A DNA stretch of 64,000 nucleotides from Clostridiales bacterium UBA1738 (GTDB lineage: Bacteria; Bacillota; Clostridia; UBA1381): assembly GCA_002315735.1 (NCBI GenBank), contig DCIA01000013.1:162022-226021 (forward strand), given 5' to 3'. Positions 42,563 through 52,581 of this stretch are shown here, piece by piece (within the stretch, counting starts at the first letter, position 1; each line of letters begins with the position of its first letter). A model generated the notes under the pieces. The model worked only from the letters and a program-made list of their open reading frames with translations, did not search any database and was not told the DNA's origin. Both the position numbers and the translations under genes were made by a program.

Positions 42563-45536
42563 ACTTATATTTTGGCATTATTAAATTGTTCATATTTGAA
42601 ACATTTGTAAGAGTTGGCAAATCATAGCCTGATATTTTTTTCCACGCAGTTTCGTCCCAACCCAAAAATCCGCCGTCGGAAATAGGTTTTAGATAAAAAT
42701 CAATTTTTTTGAAATTTTGAATACTTTTAACTTTATAGGTGTTATCAACAAGCAAAACCTTTGAAGAATTTATAAGCATATCCTGAACACAATAATTATC
42801 GCTGATTTCACTCATTTCGCTGCCTCCAACGACTGCCCCAATATTTCCATTTCCGTTTAAAGACGGATTTAGCGAAACATTTTGCATCACAAAGCTTGTC
42901 TCAGAATATCCGCAAATTCCACCTATTTGCGAATTTCCTACCCCGACAAGACTTCCTGTTGCATATGTGTTTTGAAGGTTTGATTCTTTTAAAAATCCTA
43001 CTATTCCACCAATATATGAATTGTCCCCTGTAACTGTTATATTTTCTCCCGATAATGAATTATAGACCGATGAATTTTGTGAAAGTGCCGATATTCCACC
43101 TGCATACACATTTTCGCCTTCTACGAAAATATTACCGTTGGAAGCACATTTATATCCTTGTGTTCCGTCTGTAATTCCACTGATTCCACCCGCATATATT
43201 GTGTTGCTTTTTCCATTTATATGTGCAGAAGAATAATTTTCTGAAAGATAGCCGTTTGTATCATAGCCACAAACACCGCCAATAACACTGTTTTCACCGC
43301 TTGTCGATATTCTTCCGCCGAAACTGTTTGCGTTAATCACACCTTGATTGTTTGCACAAATGCCGCCAATAACGCTATTTTCGCATTTATTATCTATATC
43401 TACATTAATTGTGCATTTAGAAATTCTTCCATTATTTTCTGTTGTAACAGCCCCAATATATGCCGAATTTTTTGCTTCGATTTTTCCGCTTACTTTACAG
43501 TTTTCAATATAACCATAGTTACAGGTTGTTATAATTGAACCACTGTCATTTAACTTTGCATAAACATTTTCAAAATTAAGATTTTTGACAGTCCCGCCCG
43601 TTATATTAGAGAAAAATCCACTAGCACCTTTTAGCGTAAGGTTTTTTATCGAAAAGTCTCTACCGTCCAATGTCCCTGAAAATCCTTCTGCTCCATCTAT
43701 CGTTTTCCACGGTAAAGTCATACTTATGCTTTGCGAAAGAGCAAAATGACAACCCGGATTATTTGCAATATCTCTTAATTCTTCCTCATTCCCAATCATT
43801 TTTGGATAATATATCGTTCTTCCCTCGTCCAAAATAGGCTCTTTTGATTTTTTGGGGTATATCAAAATAAAATCATTTTTTGTTTTTCCCCATTCGTTTT
43901 TGTCAAATCCTATGTCGTAGTAAAAGTTTTCGTCCAATAACTCGTTCCAAGAAACTTCAAGTCCGTTTTGTGAATACTCATCAGCATCAGTTATAACCGA
44001 ATTTGATGTCATCTCATCATAGCTATAATTATTTTTTGTAATTCCGCCGTTTTGATTTGTAGAAATTTTCCCACTATTATATGTCATTGTATTATATACT
44101 GCCATATTTGCCGCAACACAACTTGAAATTTTTCCGCCGATATTTATTCCTGCCATACTGCCTGCATACATATCCGAAAAAACAGCCTCAGTTGCCGAAA
44201 GGCAATTTGTGATTTCGCCGTAATTTTGTCCTGAAACACCACCTGCATTAGAACCGGAAGCCACCGTATATAAAGATGACATAGAATTTTCAACAGCACC
44301 TCTATTCACGCCGCAAATTCCACCACAATTATTCGTATTTGCCTTAATACTTCCCGTGACAACTACATTTTCAATAGTACCTTTATTGATTCCGGCTATA
44401 ATTCCCACATTTTTATTTCCTGTAATATTAGCGTCAACCAAAAGATTTAATACTCTTCCGCCATCAATTTCCGAAAATAGTCCTAAGTTTTCTTTATTGC
44501 TATCAATTTTTAAGCCTGTTATACTATGCCCGTCACCGTTAAGAGTTCCTTTAAAACTTTTGATAGGTTGCCACTCTTCTTTTAATTCAATATCATTTCC
44601 TAAAATATAATGTTTGTCAAGTCCTGCACCTATCTGCTTTAACTGAATAGCACTGTAAATCACATACGGTGAATTTTTTGTGCCTTCTCCCTTTAAAAAC
44701 GCAAAAGAAACTATATTTTCAATAACTTTAATTTCTGTTCTTCCGTCCGTTTTTGAAACTGCTTTTAAATATAAATCATACTCTGCATCTATTTTGCCAT
44801 CAATTTGAAGCACAAAAATCTTATTTGATTTTTCACAAGAAACTGCTTTTATCCATTTATAATTATCTGTTCCTCTTTTGCATAGTGAATAGCTTATTTC
44901 GCAATCATCATTTAACTTTATTTCCACCGAAATTTTATTAAAACTTTGTTTTTCGGGTATTTGGGGATACCCATCTGCAAAACAATTTTTATCAAAAGCT
45001 TCTTTGTATCTATACAAAAGCGTAATGATTTCACCTTTAGTTATATATCTTTTCGGATTTGGAAAATTATCGAACTCATCAAAAAATCTATTTTCGTATG
45101 CATATGCAAAATACTTTTCTGCATAATCAGAAACATTTAAGTATTTTCCCCTAGTTGACACCGCATTATAATACCTTCCAAATATAGAAACTGCATCTTG
45201 AGTAAGTAGATTTTCCATAGGTCTTGCTGTTCCGTCATCATAGCCTGCAAAAATGCCACAAAATTTTGCAGTTGCAACACTACTTGAAAACCAATCAGTA
45301 TTCTTAACATCTAAAAAGTCATTATTTCCGCCTGAAAGCCCTAAGAATCTTACAAGTATTGACAAAAACTCTGCTCTTGTTGCTAAATTATTTTCACCAA
45401 GGTTTCCGTTTTCGTCGCCGTATAAAATTCCATCTTCCACCGCACGAGCAATATAATTGTCCATAGATTCATTTTGTGCCGCCGCACTCGGCACGGATAA
45501 CGCAAAAATAAGCAAAAATAGTATTATTTTTTTCAT
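42561..45536 (-). CDS. Large SLH-domain surface protein with GLUG repeats
   Basis: 991 aa. Signal peptide (about 1-20, ends AAA), SLH repeats (about 25-185: ATRAEFLSILVRFL, ITKGEIITLLYRYK), a spacer, then two long tandem units (about 285-510 and 545-930). Each unit opens with a segment of the form F-x-GTL-G-G-H/F-S-I-L (FKGTLNGDGHSITGLKI and FSGTLDGRDFSIKNLTL) and continues with GLUG repeats such as ENSVIGGICANNQG and ENSVIGGVCGYD. The fold should be a beta-helix exposed on the cell surface; adhesion or glycan binding is a guess. No catalytic motif seen. The gene begins 22 nt after cls. Confidence 0.85.
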   Translation of the reverse strand: MKKIILFLLIFALSVPSAAAQNESMDNYIARAVEDGILYGDENGNLGENNLATRAEFLSILVRFLGLSGGNNDFLDVKNTDWFSSSVATAKFCGIFAGYDDGTARPMENLLTQDAVSIFGRYYNAVSTRGKYLNVSDYAEKYFAYAYENRFFDEFDNFPNPKRYITKGEIITLLYRYKEAFDKNCFADGYPQIPEKQSFNKISVEIKLNDDCEISYSLCKRGTDNYKWIKAVSCEKSNKIFVLQIDGKIDAEYDLYLKAVSKTDGRTEIKVIENIVSFAFLKGEGTKNSPYVIYSAIQLKQIGAGLDKHYILGNDIELKEEWQPIKSFKGTLNGDGHSITGLKIDSNKENLGLFSEIDGGRVLNLLVDANITGNKNVGIIAGINKGTIENVVVTGSIKANTNNCGGICGVNRGAVENSMSSLYTVASGSNAGGVSGQNYGEITNCLSATEAVFSDMYAGSMAGINIGGKISSCVAANMAVYNTMTYNSGKISTNQNGGITKNNYSYDEMTSNSVITDADEYSQNGLEVSWNELLDENFYYDIGFDKNEWGKTKNDFILIYPKKSKEPILDEGRTIYYPKMIGNEEELRDIANNPGCHFALSQSISMTLPWKTIDGAEGFSGTLDGRDFSIKNLTLKGASGFFSNITGGTVKNLNFENVYAKLNDSGSIITTCNYGYIENCKVSGKIEAKNSAYIGAVTTENNGRISKCTINVDIDNKCENSVIGGICANNQGVINANSFGGRISTSGENSVIGGVCGYDTNGYLSENYSSAHINGKSNTIYAGGISGITDGTQGYKCASNGNIFVEGENVYAGGISALSQNSSVYNSLSGENITVTGDNSYIGGIVGFLKESNLQNTYATGSLVGVGNSQIGGICGYSETSFVMQNVSLNPSLNGNGNIGAVVGGSEMSEISDNYCVQDMLINSSKVLLVDNTYKVKSIQNFKKIDFYLKPISDGGFLGWDETAWKKISGYDLPTLTNVSNMNNLIMPKYK

Positions 45537-45557
45537 TCCCGCACCACCTTTCTAAAA

Positions 45558-46973
45558 TCACATAATTGGTGAAAATAGCCTAAATATGCCCTCTGTTATA
45601 ATCTTAATAATTCCCCTGTTTTCGTATTTTTCTTCGGTTAAAACTGTACAGTTTTTCACATCTTCTTCAAAAATTTTTCTATGTTCTTCTGCCGTTTTTT
45701 CGCTATATATAAATGCATTTATCTCAAATAACAGTTTAAAACTTCTAATATCTGTATTGGCAGAACCAATCGTAAGAAGTTTATCGTCTACCGTAATTGT
45801 TTTTGAATGGATAAATCCCGGATATAAGTAAACCTTGACTCCCAAATCCAAAAGTTCTCCGATATACGACATCGTTGTGCAGTAGACATACTTTTTGTCC
45901 GGAATTCCCGGAATCATAATTCTAACATCAACACCTGACTTTACTGCCATTTCTATGCAAGTTAAAAATGTTGCATCGGGAATAAAATACGGAGTTTGGA
46001 TATATACATATTTTTTTGCACTGTTTATCATCTTCATCATACCACATTTTATTTCTTCTGCTTTACTGTCAGGGCCTGATGAAACTATTTGCATTGGGAT
46101 TATTTCTTTTGATTTTATATTCCCTAAAAGATTTTTGACTTCAATATGTTCGCCTGTTGAAAATTCCCAATCCATAGCGAATATTCGGAATGCAAATTCT
46201 ACAGCTTCGCCCTCAATTCTAATATGAGTATCTCTCCAAAATGGTCTGTTTTTTGCCTTGTTTGCATATTCGTCACCGATATTCATTCCGCCAAGATATG
46301 CCGTCTTTCCATCAATTATCGCAATTTTTCTATGGTTTCTGTGGTTGATTTTTGACGGAGAAAACACTTTCACCGGAAAAAACTCAACAACTTCACTGTT
46401 TGGTGCATTTCTAAGTTCATTAAAAAACTTCTTTGGCGTAAAAAACGAGCCACACCCATCATACATAAGTCTAACTTTTATTCCTTCATTAGCCTTCTTT
46501 ATGAGAAGTTTTATTAGCCTGTTTCCGATATTATCATTATGAATGATAAAATACAAAATATCAATGCTTTCTCTTGCATTTTCAATATCTTCCATCAATT
46601 GTTTGTATTTTTCATTTGCATCGGTAAATATTTTGACATCATTATTTTCTGTATAAATAAAGTTATAGTTTAAAAAATAATTTACAATATCACTTTCCGG
46701 TCTTTCTAAATCTCTACCGATTGTGGCTTTTTGACGCTCTAAAAGATATTTTTCATTCATTTCGAGTTTCTGCTTATACTTCTTTTTAGTAAGAGTATTA
46801 ACCCCCACGCCGAAAATTAAGAAAATGATACCACCAAACACCGGCAAAAGCAAAAAACACATAACCCATGCCATAGATTCGATTGGATTACGTTTTTGAA
46901 AGCAAACAATTGTTACTAGTACAGCAAAATTGATAAGATATACAATCCAAATAAGATTACTTATGCTCGGCAT
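45558..46973 (-). CDS. cls: Cardiolipin synthase (phospholipase D type)
   Basis: Joins two phosphatidylglycerols into cardiolipin. 471 aa: two N-terminal membrane helices (about 5-24 and 35-55), then two PLD domains each with a complete HKD motif: HRKIAIIDGKTAYLGG (about 220) and HSKTITVDDKLLTIGSANTD (about 390). SD AGGAGG lies in the end of the vanZ-like gene; they overlap by 13 nt. Confidence 0.94.
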   Translation of the reverse strand: MPSISNLIWIVYLINFAVLVTIVCFQKRNPIESMAWVMCFLLLPVFGGIIFLIFGVGVNTLTKKKYKQKLEMNEKYLLERQKATIGRDLERPESDIVNYFLNYNFIYTENNDVKIFTDANEKYKQLMEDIENARESIDILYFIIHNDNIGNRLIKLLIKKANEGIKVRLMYDGCGSFFTPKKFFNELRNAPNSEVVEFFPVKVFSPSKINHRNHRKIAIIDGKTAYLGGMNIGDEYANKAKNRPFWRDTHIRIEGEAVEFAFRIFAMDWEFSTGEHIEVKNLLGNIKSKEIIPMQIVSSGPDSKAEEIKCGMMKMINSAKKYVYIQTPYFIPDATFLTCIEMAVKSGVDVRIMIPGIPDKKYVYCTTMSYIGELLDLGVKVYLYPGFIHSKTITVDDKLLTIGSANTDIRSFKLLFEINAFIYSEKTAEEHRKIFEEDVKNCTVLTEEKYENRGIIKIITEGIFRLFSPIM

Positions 46974-47404
46974 CTTTTTCGCCTCCTAAACATATGAAAA
47001 GCACCACCAATTATCATTCCCATATTTGTTCCAAAAAAGTCTATAAATACATCCAAAACTTCCGCTGACCTTCCATACGAAAAACTTTGAATAAACTCAT
47101 CTACACAAGCCGTTAAAAGTCCAAAAAATAAGATATATACTATTCTTTTTCTATATTTCCCGCAAAAGCACTTTGCAATAAAAACCGCCTGAATTAAAAA
47201 TTCTAAAATATGTGCAAGTTTCCTGATTGGTGTTACCAGTTGGTCTCTTGTGGTATTTATTTTAAAAAGGTTTAAAATTTTACCAAAAATACCAATAATA
47301 ATATCACTTGATGCTGTTGAATCGACAGCATTTTGCATTGAATTATGAAATATAAACATTGTTATCAAAACCGTAAATATTATATACGGAATTCTTTTTT
47401 TCAT
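46961..47404 (-). CDS. VanZ family membrane protein
   Basis: 147 aa with three or four membrane helices and the family pattern: HNSMQNAVDS after the first helix, RKLAHILEFLIQAVF, and DEFIQSFSYGRSAEVLDVFIDFFGTNMG. VanZ-like proteins are common and mostly uncharacterised; one gives low-level teicoplanin resistance. ATG 47404 with GGAGGA. Coupled to cls. Confidence 0.87.
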   Translation of the reverse strand: MKKRIPYIIFTVLITMFIFHNSMQNAVDSTASSDIIIGIFGKILNLFKINTTRDQLVTPIRKLAHILEFLIQAVFIAKCFCGKYRKRIVYILFFGLLTACVDEFIQSFSYGRSAEVLDVFIDFFGTNMGMIIGGAFHMFRRRKRCRA

Positions 47405-47434
47405 AGATTCCTCCAAAAAAATATAATTATTGTT

Positions 47435-47463
47435 ATTATATCATTTTTATAAATAATATTCAA
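47435..47463 (-). promoter_or_regulatory. Promoter of vanZ-cls-SLH/GLUG
   Basis: TTGAAT (47458-47463), 17 nt, TATAAT (47435-47440), minus strand. Confidence 0.7.
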
Positions 47464-47474
47464 TACTTTTTAAA

Positions 47475-47505
47475 ACGAAAAAAAGGCACGACATCTCGCA
47501 CCTTT
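47475..47505 (-). terminator. Terminator of prsA and the alaS run
   Basis: AAAGGTGCGA / TCGTGCCTTT on the minus strand (47482-47491 / 47496-47505, two wobbles), then T-rich. Overlaps the stop of prsA. Confidence 0.78.
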
Positions 47506-48488
47506 TATTTTATAGCCTTGATATTTTCTTCATTCGTCTTAACTGAGATATTATATTCCTTTTCCCAATCCTTAATTTGATTTTTTACCTTTTCTTCTAT
47601 AACCTGTTTTTTTATCTTTTCCTTTACATCATCAAAAGAAATAGGAAGTCTTTTTATAATATGATATCCATAGTTTGATTTGCACATTATAATTTCGCCA
47701 AACCCTATAGAATCTGTCGCTTGCTCAAATTCTGCCACCATTTCTCCACTTCCAAAAACATATCCTTCGGGATTTGTTTCAAGACCGGGGTCCTCTGTGT
47801 ATTCTCTCATAAGGCTGTCAAAATCTTCGCCGGCATTTATTCTTTTTAACACAGAATCAGCCAAAGCCTTAACCTCATTTTGTTTTTCTTCCGAAAAGGA
47901 TTCTTTTGTATTCATATCCTGAGTTAAAAACAAAATATGTTTTGCTTTTCTATATTCCGTTTCAACAGTTTCTTTATTGTTATCAAAATATTTTTGTTCT
48001 TCTTCCTCTGTAATAGGGGATTCTTCCTCCACCATTTTTTCAAGTTTACTATAATAAACTGTCGATTCGCACATAAGTTCAATAAACTTATCGGTTATGT
48101 TGTTTTCTTTTAAAAATGTTTTGTACTTTTCTTTTCCGCCATAACTTTCTATAACTCTGTTTTTCATTTGTTCAACTTGCTTTTTTTCATCTTGGGTGAG
48201 ATTTATTCCTGCTTTTTTTGATGCTTCGCAGTATTCTACATTTGAAATTGCAATGTCAAGGGCACGCTGTTTTGCAACATCTATTGCTTTTTTTCCTTCG
48301 ATTTCTTGTGTTTGCCAATCTTCCTCTGTTGTTAATTCAGTTCCGCTTAACTGATTTTTTATTGATGACAAATAGAATTCAAATTCACCTGTTGTTATCT
48401 TGGTATTCCCAACCGTTGCAACGGTTTTCCCCGCTGTGCAGGAAGCTAAAAGCATACAAAATACTAACATTAGTATTATTTTTTTCAC
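47505..48488 (-). CDS. prsA: PrsA-like foldase lipoprotein (parvulin PPIase)
   Basis: 327 aa extracytoplasmic folding factor. Lipoprotein signal with lipobox LASC (Cys about 17), SurA/trigger-like N-terminal region (about 25-165) and a parvulin domain (about 180-290: AKHILFLTQDM, SVLKRINAGEDFDSLMREYTEDPG, GYVFGSGEMVAEFE, GYHIIKR). GTG 48488 (7 nt after GAGGTGAG) is preferred to an in-frame GTG at 48497, which lies inside the SD. 31 nt after mfd. Confidence 0.88.
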   Translation of the reverse strand: MKKIILMLVFCMLLASCTAGKTVATVGNTKITTGEFEFYLSSIKNQLSGTELTTEEDWQTQEIEGKKAIDVAKQRALDIAISNVEYCEASKKAGINLTQDEKKQVEQMKNRVIESYGGKEKYKTFLKENNITDKFIELMCESTVYYSKLEKMVEEESPITEEEEQKYFDNNKETVETEYRKAKHILFLTQDMNTKESFSEEKQNEVKALADSVLKRINAGEDFDSLMREYTEDPGLETNPEGYVFGSGEMVAEFEQATDSIGFGEIIMCKSNYGYHIIKRLPISFDDVKEKIKKQVIEEKVKNQIKDWEKEYNISVKTNEENIKAIK

Positions 48489-48519
48489 ATATCTCACCTC
48501 GCCTTTTCTCTATTATACA

Positions 48520-51500
48520 TTAATTATTTTCAGTATGCAATTCATTTAGGCGCTGTAATAAAAACTTAATATTAGAAAGCATATTTTGTGTGCCTTCCAG
48601 CTTATATGTTATAACAGGTTTTTTAGGATTTATTGAGCAAGTGGTTATATACTCGCCCATAATTAAGTCAACAAACGGAATTTCAAGTCTGTTTTCAGCA
48701 AATGTAAACAAAATATTATTTCCCTTTTGCGAAATTTCCGTAATGCCGATTCTATTAGCAAGTGACTTTATAAGCGCCACTTCCAAAAGATTTCTAACCG
48801 CCCTTGGAATATCGCCAAATCTGTCAATTAATTCGTCTGTAATATCACTTGCGTCCTCTTCATTTTCAATACTTGCAATGCGTTTATAAGTATCAATTCT
48901 TACATTATTATTCTTAATATACCTATCAGAAATAAACGCATCAATATTAAGGTCAATAGTAGTTGTAATCTCAATTTTTTCAGGAAGCCCCTGCATTTCC
49001 CTTACACTATCTTCCAAAATTTTACAATACATATCATATCCAACAGAGTCAATATGACCGTGCTGCTCAGCCCCTAAAATATCACCTGCTCCCCTTATTT
49101 CAAGGTCACGCATAGCAATTTTAAAGCCTGAGCCAAACTCTGTAAATTCCTTAATTGCAGAGAGCCTTTTTTCTGCTGTTTCAGATAGCATTCCGTCCTT
49201 TTTATAGGTAAAGTATGCATACGCATTTCTGCCGGAGCGTCCGACACGCCCTCTTAATTGATATAATTGAGATAATCCCATTCTATCTGCGTTTTCAATA
49301 ATTATTGTGTTCGCATTCGGAATATCAAGACCTGTTTCGATAATTGTTGTACACACCAAAATATCTGTTGTACCATTTACCATATCAAACATAATATCTT
49401 CCAGTTCATTTTCCTTCATTTTGCCGTGGCCTACTGCTACATTTGCGTCAGGAATTTTTGATTTTATCCATTCTGCCACTCTATATATACCCGAAACTCT
49501 ATTATACAAATAGAAAACTTGACCGCCTCTTGCAAGTTCTTTTCTTATTGCATCTAAAATTACATATTCATTATGCTCTAAAACATATGTTGCAACAGGA
49601 AATCTGTTTTCAGGCGGAGTTTCCAAAATGCTCATATCTCTTACCGATACCATAGCCATATGGAGCGTTCTTGGAATTGGAGTTGCACTCATAGACAAAA
49701 CATCAATATTCTTTTTAAGTTCCTTTAATTTTTCCTTATGTGCAACACCAAAACGTTGTTCTTCGTCAATTACCAAAAGTCCTAAATCTTTAAATACAAC
49801 ATCATTTTGCAAAAGTTTATGTGTTCCTATTATTATATCAATTTCACCTGTTTTTAGTTTTTTTAGAATTGATTTTTGTTCTTTTGCGCTTCTAAATCTT
49901 GAAAGCATTTCTATTTTAATAGGAAAATCTTTCATTCTCTTTGAAAAGGTTTCATATTGCTGCATAGCCAAAATTGTTGTAGGGCAAAGGTATGCGACCT
50001 GTTTTGAGTCTGTTGCCGCTTTAAATGCTGCACGAAGTGCAATTTCGGTTTTTCCGTATCCGACATCGCCACACAAAAGTCGTTCCATTGGCTTTGTGCT
50101 TTGCATATCTTCCTTCACTTCTTCTATTGAGCGAAGTTGGTCTTCTGTTTCTTGGAATGCAAAAGTATCTTCAAAATCTCTTTGCCACGGCGTATCTTCC
50201 GAAAAAGCAAAGCCTTTGCTTTTTTCACGCTCGGCATAAAGCATTGTAAGTTGTTTTGCCATATCACGAGTTGCAGAGCGTACCTTTTTCTTTGTCTTAT
50301 CCCACTCTGTTCCGCCAAGTTTATTCAGTTTTAATTCCTTATCGGTGTCCCCGGAATATTTATATAGCATATCAAGTTGGTCAACAGGCACATAAAGACT
50401 ATCAGTACCCCTATACGAGATGTGCAGATAATCCTTTGTCGCACCTTGAAGTGTGATTTTTTTGATGCCCATATACTTGCCAATTCCGTGTGCTCTATGA
50501 ACGACATAATCGCCAACATTTATATCGGTGTATGACTTTAATCTATTTTTGTTATCAACATTTCGTTTTGATTTCTTCTTTGAAACATCAAAAATTTCTT
50601 GCTCTGAAATTAGGGTAAAATTAATCTCAGGATATTCAAATCCTTTGGGCATTTCGCCTCTTACTACAACCGTTTCTCCCTTTTCAAATTCAGGGTTTTC
50701 GTGGATATATCTACATTTTATACCCTTTTCGTTTAGTGTTCCGACTAGGTTCTCTCCTCGGCTTCTTGTACTTACCAAAACTACCGTTGTGGCATTTTTT
50801 TCTTCTGCTTTTTTCAAATCATCGTAAAGATAATCAATTTTTCCGTGCAATGATACAGTGATTTTTGACTCAAAATTAAAGATTGATTTATACGAATAAT
50901 TAATGCTTGTATGAGATAATGTATTTAATGACACAAGTGGCATTTTTTGAAGTTTTGCCGCAACATCGGTGTATTTCATCCAATAATTTGTAAAATCTCC
51001 GCAAACAAGATTTTTATCTTGCAAATCTTTTACCACTTCTCCGGCTTCCCATTCAAATGTCTTTGCTCTTTCGGCAATACGCTTTGGCTCTATTAAAAAG
51101 ACTGTATAATCATCATCAAAATAGTCCAAAAGAGTTGGTATTTCATCAAAAATAAGTCCTAAATATTTAGAAATTGCGTTGGGAATTATTCCTTCCTCTA
51201 AAAGTTCTTTATCCTTTTCGATGTTTTCAATAAGTTCCGACATATCGGTCTTTTTTCGTTTTAATTTTTTGACTGTTTCTGAAAGTTTTGAAACCAAATC
51301 TTCTTTATCAAAATCTACAAGTTCCTTACACGGAATTATTTTTACACTGTCTAAATTATCAATAGAGCGTTGGGTTGTAACATCAAATTCACGAATTGAA
51401 TCGACCTCTATATCAAAAAACTCAATTCTAACCGGATTATCCATTTGTGGTGAGAAAATATCAAGTATTCCGCCTCTTATGGCAAATTGACCCTTACCTG

Positions 51501-51984
51501 AGATTTCCTCTTCCCTTGTATATCCCATTTTTACAAGTTTTTCTGTTAGTTCTTCAATTTCATAAGTTCCGTCTTGTAAAAGAGTAGTTGTATATTTTTC
51601 CATACATTTTTTAGGAAGAGTGTATGACAAAATACTTTCAAGTGACGCAACTGTAATTCCACCGTTTTGAGTTTCAGAAAGTGTTAGAAGCCTTGAATTT
51701 TCGCTAAATCTATCGTGTGCATCAATATCAAAAAAGATATATTCCTTTGACGGAAAAACAAAAACACGGTCGCAAAAAAAACGGAGATTGTCCGAAAGCC
51801 TTGCCGCCTCTAAATCGTTATAGGTTATTACAAGTGTTTTTTTCTTTTCTGATGCCTCATATATTAATTGTCCCCAAGAAGACTCTACAACTCCTGATAT
51901 TGAAATCGGGGTTTTTCCATTTTTTAGAGCAACAGAAAAATCGGAATATTCTCTATATCCCGATAGTAAGTTTTTGAAATTCAT
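48520..51984 (-). CDS. mfd: Transcription-repair coupling factor Mfd
   Basis: Removes RNA polymerase stalled at DNA damage and recruits UvrA. 1154 aa: UvrB-like N-terminal domains (FFDIDAHDRFSENSRL, IRGGILDIFSPQ), CarD-like RNA-polymerase-interaction domain (about 490-560: VGDYVVHRAHGIGKY), SF2 translocase with GDVGYGKTE, DEEQRFG and SATPIPRTL, QLRGRVGRS, and the C-terminal TRCF domain. ATG 51984 with AGGTGAG. Conserved neighbour of pth. Confidence 0.97.
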   Translation of the reverse strand: MNFKNLLSGYREYSDFSVALKNGKTPISISGVVESSWGQLIYEASEKKKTLVITYNDLEAARLSDNLRFFCDRVFVFPSKEYIFFDIDAHDRFSENSRLLTLSETQNGGITVASLESILSYTLPKKCMEKYTTTLLQDGTYEIEELTEKLVKMGYTREEEISGKGQFAIRGGILDIFSPQMDNPVRIEFFDIEVDSIREFDVTTQRSIDNLDSVKIIPCKELVDFDKEDLVSKLSETVKKLKRKKTDMSELIENIEKDKELLEEGIIPNAISKYLGLIFDEIPTLLDYFDDDYTVFLIEPKRIAERAKTFEWEAGEVVKDLQDKNLVCGDFTNYWMKYTDVAAKLQKMPLVSLNTLSHTSINYSYKSIFNFESKITVSLHGKIDYLYDDLKKAEEKNATTVVLVSTRSRGENLVGTLNEKGIKCRYIHENPEFEKGETVVVRGEMPKGFEYPEINFTLISEQEIFDVSKKKSKRNVDNKNRLKSYTDINVGDYVVHRAHGIGKYMGIKKITLQGATKDYLHISYRGTDSLYVPVDQLDMLYKYSGDTDKELKLNKLGGTEWDKTKKKVRSATRDMAKQLTMLYAEREKSKGFAFSEDTPWQRDFEDTFAFQETEDQLRSIEEVKEDMQSTKPMERLLCGDVGYGKTEIALRAAFKAATDSKQVAYLCPTTILAMQQYETFSKRMKDFPIKIEMLSRFRSAKEQKSILKKLKTGEIDIIIGTHKLLQNDVVFKDLGLLVIDEEQRFGVAHKEKLKELKKNIDVLSMSATPIPRTLHMAMVSVRDMSILETPPENRFPVATYVLEHNEYVILDAIRKELARGGQVFYLYNRVSGIYRVAEWIKSKIPDANVAVGHGKMKENELEDIMFDMVNGTTDILVCTTIIETGLDIPNANTIIIENADRMGLSQLYQLRGRVGRSGRNAYAYFTYKKDGMLSETAEKRLSAIKEFTEFGSGFKIAMRDLEIRGAGDILGAEQHGHIDSVGYDMYCKILEDSVREMQGLPEKIEITTTIDLNIDAFISDRYIKNNNVRIDTYKRIASIENEEDASDITDELIDRFGDIPRAVRNLLEVALIKSLANRIGITEISQKGNNILFTFAENRLEIPFVDLIMGEYITTCSINPKKPVITYKLEGTQNMLSNIKFLLQRLNELHTENN

Positions 51985-52010
51985 ATTTCTCACCTGCCGA
52001 TAAGTAATTT

Positions 52011-52577
52011 TTATTTTCCGTTATACTTATTCATAGCACTCTCTGTGTTATTAGTTATTATCTCTTTTATTGCGCCTTCTGCATTTATTATCGCTTTTTC
52101 CAAAACAGGAATTTGCTCTTTTGTAAAGCGTGACAACACAAAGTCAGCCAAATCTTGACTTTCGTGTTCTTTTTTGCCAACGCCTACTCTAACTCTTATA
52201 AATTGGTCGGAATTTAATTGATAAATTATAGATTTCAAGCCATTGTGACCGCCTGCCGAACCACCTTTTCTAATGCGAATTCTGCCTTGGTCAAGGCTTA
52301 TATCATCACTTATTATTATAATTTTTTCAGGAGGAATTTTATAAAACGCAGCAAAATCACGAATACTATCTCCCGACAAATTCATAAATGTCTGTGGTTT
52401 TAATAAGATAACATCTTCGCCACACATTGATGTTTTTTCGTAAAGACCTTTAAATTTTAGTTTTTTTACCTTAACACCAAGGTTATCACTAATGTAGTCT
52501 ATGACTTCAAAGCCTATATTATGGCGAGTCATTTCATATTCTCTTCCGGGATTTCCAAGTCCTGCGATAAGATACAT
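52011..52577 (-). CDS. pth: Peptidyl-tRNA hydrolase
   Basis: Releases tRNA from prematurely dropped peptidyl-tRNA. 188 aa: AGLGNPGREYEMTRHNIGFEV with the catalytic His, LKPQTFMNLSG, ISDDISLDQGRIRIRKGGSAGGHNGLKSI. SD AGAGGGAC. In Bacilli the same glmU...pth-mfd order is found, which supports orthology. Confidence 0.96.
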   Translation of the reverse strand: MYLIAGLGNPGREYEMTRHNIGFEVIDYISDNLGVKVKKLKFKGLYEKTSMCGEDVILLKPQTFMNLSGDSIRDFAAFYKIPPEKIIIISDDISLDQGRIRIRKGGSAGGHNGLKSIIYQLNSDQFIRVRVGVGKKEHESQDLADFVLSRFTKEQIPVLEKAIINAEGAIKEIITNNTESAMNKYNGK

Positions 52578-52581
52578 TTTA

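Noticed and set aside
42561..45536. Repeated sequence resembling a repeat array or CRISPR
   Set aside because: The repeats are in-frame GLUG protein repeats, diverged at DNA level, within one long ORF.
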